From assembly GCF_026004075.1 (NCBI RefSeq), contig NZ_BPIK01000001.1, positions 1,342,041-1,406,040 on the forward strand: a stretch of DNA of 64,000 nucleotides, read 5' to 3'. The notes below the pieces were generated by a model that saw nothing but the letters and a program-made list of their open reading frames with translations, searched no databases and was not told where the DNA came from. Source of the stretch: Meiothermus sp. (lineage in GTDB: Bacteria; Deinococcota; Deinococci; Deinococcales; Thermaceae). Of the stretch, positions 38,784-46,975 are shown piece by piece. A program made the position numbers and the translations under genes. How positions within the stretch are numbered: position 1 is the stretch's first letter; each line of letters opens with the position of its first letter.

Positions 38784-41090
38784 ATGTCGTTGCCCAAGGC
38801 ACTACTTCCCTACACAACCTACGCTGAATGGCTGCGCGACCTCGAGGGCTATGCGGGGCAGCTTGCCTTTGTGCGGCTGCTACCTGCCGCACCGCCGCAA
38901 AAAGTGCCCTACAACGGGGTTTTCTCGGGGGTACTGGCCGCGCTCGAGCTGCAACCCTTTAGCTTTCAGGCCGAGGCTTTTGCCACCATTGAGCAGGGCC
39001 GGCACCTGGTCATGGCCACCTCCACCGCCTCGGGGAAGAGCCTGGTTTTTCAGGCCCCGGTGCTCAAAGCGGTGCTCGAGGGCCAGACCGCGCTGCTGCT
39101 CTACCCCACCAAGGCCCTGGCCCACGACCAGTTGGGGCGGTTGCGCCGGATGGGCCAGGTGCTCGAGGTCGCCGACCGAATCTATGCCTACGACGGTGAT
39201 ACCCCCGACTCCCAGCGCAAAAAAGCCCGGGAGCAGGGGCGCGCCCTCCTCACCAACCCCGATATGCTGCACTTTGGCCTGCTGCCCCGTCACGGCGAGT
39301 GGGCGGAGTTTCTGGCCAGGCTGCGCTACATTGTGCTGGACGAGCTTCACGCCTACCGGGGGGTGTTTGGCACCCACACCGCCCTGATTCTGCAACGGCT
39401 TTTGCGGCTGGCCTGGCACTACGGGGCCAGGCCGCAGGTCATCGCGGCCAGCGCCACCATTGCCAACCCCGCCGAACACGCCCAGAGCCTGACTGGCCTC
39501 GAGTTCGTGCAAATCACCGCCAGCCCCCGGGGGGCCGAGCGCGAGTTTGGGGTCTGGGTGCCCAAGGCCCTGGACAGGGAAGGCAAAAACCGCCGCAGCC
39601 CCAACCTCGAGGCCGCCCTGCTGGCCCGCCACGCCGCCGAGCAGGGGCTGCGCACCCTGATCTTCACCAACGCCCGCCGCACCGCCGAGCTGGTCGCCCG
39701 CTACGCCGCCGACGATCGGGTGCGCCCCTACCGGGCCGGCTACACCGCAGCCGAGCGCAGAAAGCTGGAACAGGCCCTGCAGGAAGGCACGGTTCGGGTT
39801 TTGGTGAGCACCAGCGCGCTCGAGCTGGGGGTGGATATCGGGGGGCTGGATGTGGTGGTGCTGCTGGGCTATCCGGGCTCGGTGAGTTCGTTCTGGCAGC
39901 GGGCCGGTCGGGCCGGGCGCGGACGACAGCGTTCGCTGGTGCTCTGGATACCCCGCGAAGACCCCATGGACGCCTACTTCGAGCAGCACCCCGAGCTGCT
40001 CCTGACCAGCGCCCCGGAGTCGGCCATCGCCGACCCCGATAACCCCACACTCTTCCCGCTGCACGCCCACTGCGCCGCGCGGGAGCTGCCCATCGCCTTA
40101 CCTGCGGAAACCAGGAACCAGCCCCTCGACCCCTTTTACAAGCCCTGGCACAACATCCAACCCCCCCTCATCGAAAAGCACCGGCGGCTTTTCTCCATCG
40201 TGCGCAACCCCCACCAGGCCCTGATCCTGCGCGGCTTTGGCAAAACCTTTAGCCTGCGCGACAACACCGGGAAACTGCTGGGCACCCTGGACGAACGCCA
40301 GGCCTACTGGGAGACCCATCCGGGCGCGGTCTATCTGCACCAGGGCGAGAGTTATCTGGTGCGCAACCTCGACCCCGAGCGGCGGGAAATTGTGCTGTTG
40401 CCGGGCCTCGAGGACTACTACACCCAGCCCCGGGCCGAGACCGAGATCGAGGTGTTGCAAGGTGAGGAAGTGCTTGAAGGGGTCTGGGTGGGGTCGGTGC
40501 TGCTGCGCGAGCGGGTGATTGGGTACGTCAAAAAGCGCTTCGTGAGTGAGGTGGTGCTGGAGGAAGTCCCGCTCCTGATGCCGGAGCTCACCTTCCAGAC
40601 CGAGGCCGTCTGGTTCCACCCCTGCCTGGGCCTGGCGGTATTGCCAACAGCGGAGACCGGCAACCCGGTGGAGCCACGCTGGCCCGACCAGACCCCCCTC
40701 ACCGAGGCCCTGGTGCCCTCGGCCATCCACGCCCTCGAGCACACCCTGATTGGCCTACTGCCCCTCTTCGTGCTGGCCGAACGGCAGGACATTGGAGGGG
40801 TCTCGTACCCCTTTTACCCCCGGCCCCTGCCCTCGGGCAGCGGCCCCACCATCTTCATCTACGACGGCTATCCGGGGGGGGTGGGGTATGTTCGCGCGGC
40901 GGCGCGGCAGTTTCCCCGCTGGATACGGGCCGCCCGCGACCTGCTACAGCACTGCCCATGCGAGGAGGGCTGTCCGCGTTGCATCCTCTCGCCCAAGTGC
41001 GGCAACGGCAACCAGTTTTTGCACAAACAAAGCGCGCTGTGGCTGGCGGAGGCCCTCAGCACGCGCTACCATATCGGGGAACCCAACTGA
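38784..41090 (+). CDS. DEXH-box helicase with DUF1998 domain (MrfA/YprA-like)
   Basis: The 768 aa superfamily 2 helicase has Walker A ATSTASGKSLVFQ (near residue 77), YPTKALAHDQL, DEXH-type DELHAYRG, ASATIANP and the C-terminal helicase motifs STSALELGVDIGGLD and QRAGRAGRG. The DUF1998 region carries a four-Cys cluster, CPCEEGCPRCILSPKCGNGN. B. subtilis MrfA (YprA) is a 3'-5' translocase that repairs mitomycin-type DNA damage with the nuclease MrfB; no obvious MrfB lies here. It is probably co-transcribed with the MFS gene. Confidence 0.93.
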   Translation: MSLPKALLPYTTYAEWLRDLEGYAGQLAFVRLLPAAPPQKVPYNGVFSGVLAALELQPFSFQAEAFATIEQGRHLVMATSTASGKSLVFQAPVLKAVLEGQTALLLYPTKALAHDQLGRLRRMGQVLEVADRIYAYDGDTPDSQRKKAREQGRALLTNPDMLHFGLLPRHGEWAEFLARLRYIVLDELHAYRGVFGTHTALILQRLLRLAWHYGARPQVIAASATIANPAEHAQSLTGLEFVQITASPRGAEREFGVWVPKALDREGKNRRSPNLEAALLARHAAEQGLRTLIFTNARRTAELVARYAADDRVRPYRAGYTAAERRKLEQALQEGTVRVLVSTSALELGVDIGGLDVVVLLGYPGSVSSFWQRAGRAGRGRQRSLVLWIPREDPMDAYFEQHPELLLTSAPESAIADPDNPTLFPLHAHCAARELPIALPAETRNQPLDPFYKPWHNIQPPLIEKHRRLFSIVRNPHQALILRGFGKTFSLRDNTGKLLGTLDERQAYWETHPGAVYLHQGESYLVRNLDPERREIVLLPGLEDYYTQPRAETEIEVLQGEEVLEGVWVGSVLLRERVIGYVKKRFVSEVVLEEVPLLMPELTFQTEAVWFHPCLGLAVLPTAETGNPVEPRWPDQTPLTEALVPSAIHALEHTLIGLLPLFVLAERQDIGGVSYPFYPRPLPSGSGPTIFIYDGYPGGVGYVRAAARQFPRWIRAARDLLQHCPCEEGCPRCILSPKCGNGNQFLHKQSALWLAEALSTRYHIGEPN

Positions 41091-41160
41091 CCTGGGCTTT
41101 GGCTGTCACAGAAAAACTGCCCTAACCCCCATTGACCCGGCCCTGCCCTGCCTAAACTAA

Positions 41161-42480
41161 ATGCCTGTGGGTCTGCCTTCGCTCAACGACGTAATTGCGG
41201 CCATCGCCACACCGCCCGGTAAAGGTGCGGTGGGAATTGTGCGGGTCTCGGGCAACGGTGCGCTGGAGCTGGTCTCGAGGCTCTGGAAGGGCAAAAACCC
41301 CAGCAAACTGCCAGGTGGGCGCTTTACCTACGGAAAAATCTGCGACCCAGACACCCAGGAAGTGCTGGACGAGGCGCTCTTGCTGGTGTTTCGCAGGCCC
41401 CACTCCTACACCGGTCAGGACAGCGCCGAGCTACACACCCACGGCTCGCCGGCGGTGCTGCGCAGGGTGTTGCAAGTTTTGCTCGAGCAGGGGGCCCGCC
41501 CCGCCCAGCCCGGCGAGTTCACGCTGCGCGCCTACCTGAACGGGAAGATAGATCTGGCCCAGGCCGAGTCGGTGCTGAGCCTGATTGAGGCCGAGTCGGA
41601 CGCGGCCCGGCGGCAGGCCCTGCGCGGCTTGAGCGCAGGTTTATCGCAAAAAATCAGTCGGCTTTCGGAGCAGCTCTTCGACCTGCTGGCCCATATTCAG
41701 GCCTGGCTCGACTACCCCGAGGAAGGGGTGGAGCCGGCTCAGATTCAGGCCGGCCTCGAGCCGGTTTTGCAGGAGATAACCCACCTGCTGGCTACCGCCC
41801 CCGCCGGGCGCATTGCCCAGAAAGGGGCCCGCATCGCCCTGGTAGGCGCGCCCAATGCGGGCAAGTCCAGCCTGCTCAACGCCCTGCTGGGCTACGAGCG
41901 GGCCATCGTCACCCCCATCCCCGGCACCACCCGCGACTACCTCGAGGCCCCCCTGGAGATTGCCGGGGTGCCCATCGTGGCGGTGGACACCGCCGGGGTT
42001 CGGGAAACCGACGACGTAATCGAGAAAAGCGGGGTGGAACGGGCCCTGGCCATTGCCCAGGAGGCCGACCTGGTGCTCTACCTGGCCGACCAGAGCCAGC
42101 CCCACCCCACCCCGCCCCCGCTGCCCTGGGAACGCACCCTGAAGGTGGCCACCAAAGCCGACCTGGCCCCGGCCTGGAGCGACGCGGCCTACCTGAGGGT
42201 CTCGAGCCAGACCGGTCTGGGCCTGCAGGAGCTGCGCCAGCAGATTCACCACCGGCTCCTGGGAGAAGCCCCCGAGGGGGAGCTTTGGATCAGCAACGAG
42301 CGCCACGTGGAGGCCCTGCGCCGCGCCCAGGCCCACCTCCAGGAAGCTCGGCAGGCCCCCGAAGACCTGGCCGCCCTCTCCATTGAGCAGGCTCTGGACG
42401 CACTGGCCGAAATACTGGGTAAAGACGTCTCGGAAGAGGTGATTGACCGGGTCTTCCGCAATTTTTGCGTAGGAAAGTAG
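41161..42480 (+). CDS. mnmE: tRNA modification GTPase MnmE
   Basis: MnmE, with MnmG, installs the carboxymethylaminomethyl group on U34 of tRNAs. The 439 aa protein has the folate-binding N-terminus (NDVIAAIATPPGKGAVGIVR), helical domain, and G domain with GAPNAGKSSLLN, GTTRDY, DTAG and TKAD, and ends FCVGK with the catalytic Cys. ATG 41161 is only 2 nt after a TAAACT hexamer; GTG 41167, 8 nt after it, would fit the leaderless spacing and may be the real start. Confidence 0.95.
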   Translation: MPVGLPSLNDVIAAIATPPGKGAVGIVRVSGNGALELVSRLWKGKNPSKLPGGRFTYGKICDPDTQEVLDEALLLVFRRPHSYTGQDSAELHTHGSPAVLRRVLQVLLEQGARPAQPGEFTLRAYLNGKIDLAQAESVLSLIEAESDAARRQALRGLSAGLSQKISRLSEQLFDLLAHIQAWLDYPEEGVEPAQIQAGLEPVLQEITHLLATAPAGRIAQKGARIALVGAPNAGKSSLLNALLGYERAIVTPIPGTTRDYLEAPLEIAGVPIVAVDTAGVRETDDVIEKSGVERALAIAQEADLVLYLADQSQPHPTPPPLPWERTLKVATKADLAPAWSDAAYLRVSSQTGLGLQELRQQIHHRLLGEAPEGELWISNERHVEALRRAQAHLQEARQAPEDLAALSIEQALDALAEILGKDVSEEVIDRVFRNFCVGK

Positions 42481-42549
42481 CCCTCGAGCCAGCCCGGCGG
42501 GTGCCCGACACCCTTGTAGCGGAGGCCAGACCCACATAAACTTGCCGCC

Positions 42550-43065
42550 ATGGAATCGCCTGCTGTCGTCTCGAAGCGCAGCGTGCAAACCTACCTGGTT
42601 GCGCTGGGGCTGATGGTTATGGGCCTGGCGCTGACGGCTTTGTGCGCTGCCGCCTGGATGCAGGGGGTGGAGCCGCGCTGGTCGGTGATTTTGTTTGGGC
42701 TGCTGGGGATCCACATGGTGCTGCTGGGGATTGACGAGGGCTGGTTGAGCGGGCTCGAGGTCACCCCCACCCACCTGCGCATTCGGAGTTTTGGCCGCTG
42801 GGAAGAGCATCCACTACCCCGCGTCGAAGCGGTGGATGGCCTGCGCGACCTGCTGGGTGGGGGGTTACAGCTCGTGCTCATCGCCGCCGAAGGCCAGGCC
42901 ATCCGTGTACCGCTCCGGCGCTATGCTAACGCTGGCCCTTTAGCGCAGGCCCTGCTGGATGCACTCTGGCTCCACAACAAAGACCTGATCCTCATGCCCC
43001 GGCTTGCGCGGCGGCTGGGTCGGCCCCCTTTCGGGGTCTTCGCCACAAAGAAGCCCCGGCGCTGA
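42550..43065 (+). CDS. Hypothetical membrane protein with PH-like domain
   Basis: The 171 aa protein has two adjacent hydrophobic segments (about residues 15-35 and 47-62), then a beta-rich domain (LEVTPTHLRIRSFGRWEEHP, GGLQLVLIAAEGQAIRVPL) reminiscent of bacterial PH domains attached to membrane hairpins. I do not recognise a named family. The C-terminus is strongly basic. TAAACT ends 7 nt before the ATG. It lies between mnmE and the antiporter gene with no sign of coupling. Confidence 0.7.
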   Translation: MESPAVVSKRSVQTYLVALGLMVMGLALTALCAAAWMQGVEPRWSVILFGLLGIHMVLLGIDEGWLSGLEVTPTHLRIRSFGRWEEHPLPRVEAVDGLRDLLGGGLQLVLIAAEGQAIRVPLRRYANAGPLAQALLDALWLHNKDLILMPRLARRLGRPPFGVFATKKPRR

Positions 43066-43123
43066 GCCAAAAAAACGATTCGGGCCTGCATGAGTAGCCG
43101 GAATCGTCCCCTATTATTGAGGC

Positions 43124-44701
43124 ATGGAGCTGGCATGGGTTGGAGCCGCCTATGGGTTGGGCTTGCTGGCAAGCCGTTTTGGACTTCCACCGCTGGTGGG
43201 CTACCTCGGGGCAGGCTTCACGCTGTGGGGCCTAGGTTACCAAAACAGCCCCCTTCTGGAGCAAATAGCCGACGTGGGCGTATTGCTGCTGCTGTTCACG
43301 GTCGGCTTGAAACTGCGTTTTGCCAGCCTGGTGCGCCTGGAGGTACTGGGCGTGGGGGGCCTTCATCTGGTGCTTTTTGGCCTGCTCTTAGGTCTTATTG
43401 GCCTCGCGCTGGGAATAAGCCCCAACGCCGCACTTTTTTTGGGGGTTGGACTGGCCTTCTCCAGTACGGTGCTGGCCGTGAAGCTGCTCGACGACCGCCG
43501 GGAGCTTTCCACCTTTCACGGGCGGGTAGCGGTTGGGATTCTGGTCTTACAAGACCTGGTCGCGGTGGGTCTGCTGGCCTACGCAGGGGTCAAAAACCCC
43601 ACACCCTGGGCCCTGCTGCTGCTGGCTTTGCCCTTGCTGCGACCCTTGGTGGGCTGGATTCTGGAAAAAAGCGGTCACGACGAGTTGCTGTTGCTCTACG
43701 GCCTGGGCCTGGCCCTGGGGGGGGCCAGCCTAGCCCAAAACCTGGGGGTCTCCCCCGAACTGGGCGCTTTGCTGATAGGCGCGGCCCTGGCCGGGCATCC
43801 GCAAACCTCGGAGTTGTCGCGCACCCTGTGGGGCCTGAAAGAAGCCTTCCTGGTGGCTTTTTTCCTGCAAATTGGGCTGATGGGTCTGCCCTCCCCCTCA
43901 GCGCTCCCCTTGGCGCTGGTGTTTATACTCCTGCTCCCCCTCAAAGCCGCCCTTTTCTTTGTGTTGTTCATCCTCTTCGGCCTGCGGGCCCGCACCGCTT
44001 TCGTGACCAGCGTATCCCTGGGTAGCTACAGCGAGTTTGCCCTGATCACCAGCGTGGCCGCGGTGGAAGGAGGGCTGCTACCGGAGTCCTGGGGCCAGCT
44101 AGTAGGCCTGGTGGTGGCGGTCTCGCTGGCCCTGGCAGCTCCACTCAATCGTTCGGTGCACACCCTGTTTCAGCGCTACGAACGGTTCTTACTGCGCTTC
44201 GAGCGCAAAGGCTTGCACGCCGACGACGAGCCCACCAGCCTGGGCGGGGCCGAATGGCTGGTGGTGGGCATGGGCCGCACGGGTGGGGCGGCCTACAAGA
44301 TGCTGGCCGGGCAGGGCTACCGGGTGCTGGGGCTCGATGCCGACGAGGGCAAGCTCGAGTTCCACCGGGCTAAAAAGCGCCAGGTGCGCTACGGTGATGC
44401 CGAAGACCCCGAGCTGTGGGAGCGTCTAGATCTGACAGGGCTCAGAGGCGTGCTGCTAACCCTACCCGACCTCGAGGCCAAGCTTCGGGCAGCCCGTGGC
44501 CTCAAGCAACGAGGTTTTTCAGGTGTGATTGCCGCAACCAGCTATCACCGCGAGGAGGATCCGCTCCTGCAAGAAGCCGGCGCAACCCTCATCTCGCGCC
44601 CCTTTGCCGAGGCTGGGGAACGGCTGGCCGAGCGGGCTTTGGGCATCAACCTTGTTGAGGAAGTCGAAGATCCCAAGTCGGCCGAAACTGCACCGAGCTA
44701 A
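43124..44701 (+). CDS. CPA2-family monovalent cation:proton antiporter with RCK domain (KefB-like)
   Basis: The 525 aa protein has about twelve membrane segments covering residues 1-360. The CPA2 core includes GYLGAGFTLWGLG, VGLAFSSTVLAVKLLDDR and GRVAVGILVLQDLVAVG. A C-terminal NAD-binding RCK/TrkA-N domain follows, with EWLVVGMGRTGGAAYKMLAGQ (Rossmann GxGxxG) and YGDAEDPELWERLDLTGLRG. It probably exchanges K+ or Na+ for protons under nucleotide control. TATTAT ends 6 nt before the ATG. Its stop is 2 nt from that of a convergent gene. Confidence 0.92.
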   Translation: MELAWVGAAYGLGLLASRFGLPPLVGYLGAGFTLWGLGYQNSPLLEQIADVGVLLLLFTVGLKLRFASLVRLEVLGVGGLHLVLFGLLLGLIGLALGISPNAALFLGVGLAFSSTVLAVKLLDDRRELSTFHGRVAVGILVLQDLVAVGLLAYAGVKNPTPWALLLLALPLLRPLVGWILEKSGHDELLLLYGLGLALGGASLAQNLGVSPELGALLIGAALAGHPQTSELSRTLWGLKEAFLVAFFLQIGLMGLPSPSALPLALVFILLLPLKAALFFVLFILFGLRARTAFVTSVSLGSYSEFALITSVAAVEGGLLPESWGQLVGLVVAVSLALAAPLNRSVHTLFQRYERFLLRFERKGLHADDEPTSLGGAEWLVVGMGRTGGAAYKMLAGQGYRVLGLDADEGKLEFHRAKKRQVRYGDAEDPELWERLDLTGLRGVLLTLPDLEAKLRAARGLKQRGFSGVIAATSYHREEDPLLQEAGATLISRPFAEAGERLAERALGINLVEEVEDPKSAETAPS

Positions 44702-44703
44702 CG

Positions 44704-45381
44704 CTAGACCTCGGGGCGCTCAGCTACCGTCCAGGCCTTCTTTCCTATGCCGGAAACCCTCCTCACCACAAAGCCGGAAGCAGCCAGCGCGCGGCGAAAG
44801 CCCCCCGCCACCGAGTAAGTAGCCAGTCGCGCACCCTTGCTAGTAGCCAGAAACAGCTTTTTTAGGACGTGGGGCTGCCAGGGCTCGGGGTTTACCTTAG
44901 GGCTAAACGGATCGAAGTAGATCGCGGTGGCCCATTCAGCGGGGAAAAAAGCCTGTGTAGCATCTTCAAAGCGAACCTCGAGCCGCCCCCAAGCGCCCTC
45001 CAGGCACAAAGGCCTATGGGGCTCTGCCGGCCAGTCCCCGAGCACACCGGCCCAAATCTTCTGGGCCAAAGCCGAAAGCGGCAGCTCTACCGAGTTCAAT
45101 ACCTCCCTCGAGACCGGAAAAGCCTCGTAGCTTAGGTATTCTAGATACACCCCGTGCTGCAGGCAGCTCTCCAGCGTCGCCCTAAAGTTAACCCCGAGTC
45201 CAAAACCCACCTCGAGCACCCTGGGAGATGGGTGCAGGTGGGTCTGGGTCAGCTTCAGGTACAGCTCATTGGCCTGCATCCAGGCCCCATAGCGGGAACT
45301 GTAGGCTTCACCAAATGCTGGGTGTAGCAGCGTAGGCGAGCCGTCTGCGGTGGGCAGGGGCTCGAAGGATTCAGCTTTCAA
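44704..45381 (-). CDS. Stand-alone MnmC2-type tRNA U34 methyltransferase (DUF752)
   Basis: The 225 aa protein has the MnmC methyltransferase pattern: TADGSPTLLHPAFGEAYSSRYGA, SAM motif LEVGFGLGVNFRATLE, catalytic IYFDPFSPKVNPEPW and TYSVAGGFRRALAASGFVV. In E. coli this domain is fused to an FAD oxidase in MnmC; here it is separate, as in Aquifex DUF752. It would methylate nm5U34 to mnm5U34, downstream of MnmE/MnmG. The start overlaps the end of the decarboxylase gene by 11 nt. Confidence 0.88.
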   Translation of the reverse strand: MKAESFEPLPTADGSPTLLHPAFGEAYSSRYGAWMQANELYLKLTQTHLHPSPRVLEVGFGLGVNFRATLESCLQHGVYLEYLSYEAFPVSREVLNSVELPLSALAQKIWAGVLGDWPAEPHRPLCLEGAWGRLEVRFEDATQAFFPAEWATAIYFDPFSPKVNPEPWQPHVLKKLFLATSKGARLATYSVAGGFRRALAASGFVVRRVSGIGKKAWTVAERPEV

Positions 45382-46795
45382 TTTGCACCTTCTGGGCTTC
45401 CTGTTGCATCAGGTTCCACAGGGCCTCGACATGGCTACGTTCGGTGCTTTCGGCCCCAATCGAAACCCGCGCCATCCAGCGCCCTTTGAGCTGGGCTGGG
45501 GTCAGGAAAGCCCGGCCCGACTGGTTAGTACGGGTCACCCAGTCCTGGGTATGCCGGTCGAGCTGCTCGGGCGTAAGGTGGCCTGGGTTATAGCGCACGC
45601 AGACCGTCTGGAGCGGCACCGGGGCCAGCAGCTCCCAGCCGGGAGTCTGGCGAACCTGGGCCTCGAGCCAGCGGGCGTTGGCAATGTCGCGCCGAAGACG
45701 GGCCTGCAGACCCTCCACGCCCTGATCGCGCAGGGTGAACCAGATCTTGAGAGCCCGAAAGCGGCGCCCCAAGGGAATCCCCCAGTCTTTGTAGTTCTTT
45801 ACCTGACCATCCGCCGCCGAATGGAGGTAGGAGGGGTTGGTGGACATGGCCCGGATCAGGTGCTCAGGCTCCCGCACGTAGTAAAGCGAGCAGTCGAAAG
45901 CCACCCCCAGCCACTTGTGGGGGTTGATCACAATTGAATCGGCGTGCTCGATGCCATCCCACAGGCCCCGGCATTCCGGCAGGATCATGGCTGCTCCGGC
46001 CATGGCCGCGTCCACGTGCAGCCAGAGGCCATACCGCTGGCAAAGTTCGGCAATTGGGCGCACGGGATCAATAGCAGTGGTATTGGTTGTTCCTACCGCC
46101 GCCACTACTGCACAGGGCTTGCGCCCCTCGGCCAGGTCGCGCTGTATGGCGGCCTCGAGCGCGTCCAGGCGCATGGCGTGATCTTGATCGGTCTCAATAA
46201 GGCGCAGGTTCTCGCGCCCAAAACCAGCCAGTAAAACTGCCTTGGGCACCGAGCTGTGGGCCTGGTCGGAGACGTACACGGTAAGAGGCCTGGCCTCGGC
46301 TTGCAGCCCACCTCGATCCTGGGACTGGCCGGTCGCCCACTCCCGGGCGGTGAGCAGCGCCACCAGAGTACCGGTGGAAGCGGTGTCCTGAATAACCCCC
46401 TGGAAATAGTCGGGCAGGCCGAACATCTGGCGCAGCCAGTCGGTCATGACCTCCTCTACTTCGGTCAGCGCCGGGCTGGCCTGCCAGGTGATACCGGTCT
46501 GCCCCAGCCCGGTTGCTACCAGGTCGGCCAGTACCGAAGAAAGTGGGGCATTGGAGGGAAACCAGGCGAAAAAATTGGGGCTTTGCCAGTGGGTCAGGCC
46601 AGGGAAAAGGGCCTTGAGGTCTTCCTGTACTCCCTCGAACCCCATAGCCTGTGCGGGCGGAGTGGGGGGAAACAGGGCTTTGATGGCCCCAGGCTGAACC
46701 CGCGACATCACCGGCTGGGCCTCGAGGCCAGCGCGGTATTCTGCGATAAAGTCGATGAGCTGGTAACCCAAGCGTCTAAACTCTTCCGGCGACAT
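45371..46795 (-). CDS. PLP-dependent group II amino acid decarboxylase (aromatic type)
   Basis: The 474 aa protein resembles aromatic-L-amino-acid/tyrosine decarboxylases. It begins SPEEFRRLGYQLIDFIAEY. It has VQPGAIKALFPPTPP, TGQTGITWQASPALTE-type substrate loops, LWLHVDAAMAGAAMILPECR and the PLP lysine in SIVINPHKWLGVAFDCS. The substrate (Trp, Tyr, Phe or Dopa) is undetermined. I placed the start at ATG 46795, which matches family N-termini, and not at the longer frame from 46891. It is divergent from the subtilase gene. Confidence 0.92.
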   Translation of the reverse strand: MSPEEFRRLGYQLIDFIAEYRAGLEAQPVMSRVQPGAIKALFPPTPPAQAMGFEGVQEDLKALFPGLTHWQSPNFFAWFPSNAPLSSVLADLVATGLGQTGITWQASPALTEVEEVMTDWLRQMFGLPDYFQGVIQDTASTGTLVALLTAREWATGQSQDRGGLQAEARPLTVYVSDQAHSSVPKAVLLAGFGRENLRLIETDQDHAMRLDALEAAIQRDLAEGRKPCAVVAAVGTTNTTAIDPVRPIAELCQRYGLWLHVDAAMAGAAMILPECRGLWDGIEHADSIVINPHKWLGVAFDCSLYYVREPEHLIRAMSTNPSYLHSAADGQVKNYKDWGIPLGRRFRALKIWFTLRDQGVEGLQARLRRDIANARWLEAQVRQTPGWELLAPVPLQTVCVRYNPGHLTPEQLDRHTQDWVTRTNQSGRAFLTPAQLKGRWMARVSIGAESTERSHVEALWNLMQQEAQKVQIES

Positions 46796-46975
46796 ATACC
46801 AAAGACTACTTCCAGCACAGTATGTGGTAAAGCCATCCAATCGGCCTTTTGCGGCCCGAGTCTGGCGTCGAATAGCGCTTGGCTTGGGCAAGATAAAGCC
46901 TGGCTCAATGCCAACCCCAAGATTTCTTTAGGCACTGCTCAAAAACTGGTTGGTGTGGCCATCTAGCCTGTAAAC

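Noticed and set aside
38880-40070. 396-aa minus-strand ORF inside the helicase gene
   Set aside because: It is antisense to an unmistakable DEXH helicase; the composition is Gly/Val/Gln-rich without motifs. Similar shadows at 41641-42810 and 60622-61830 were rejected for the same reason.
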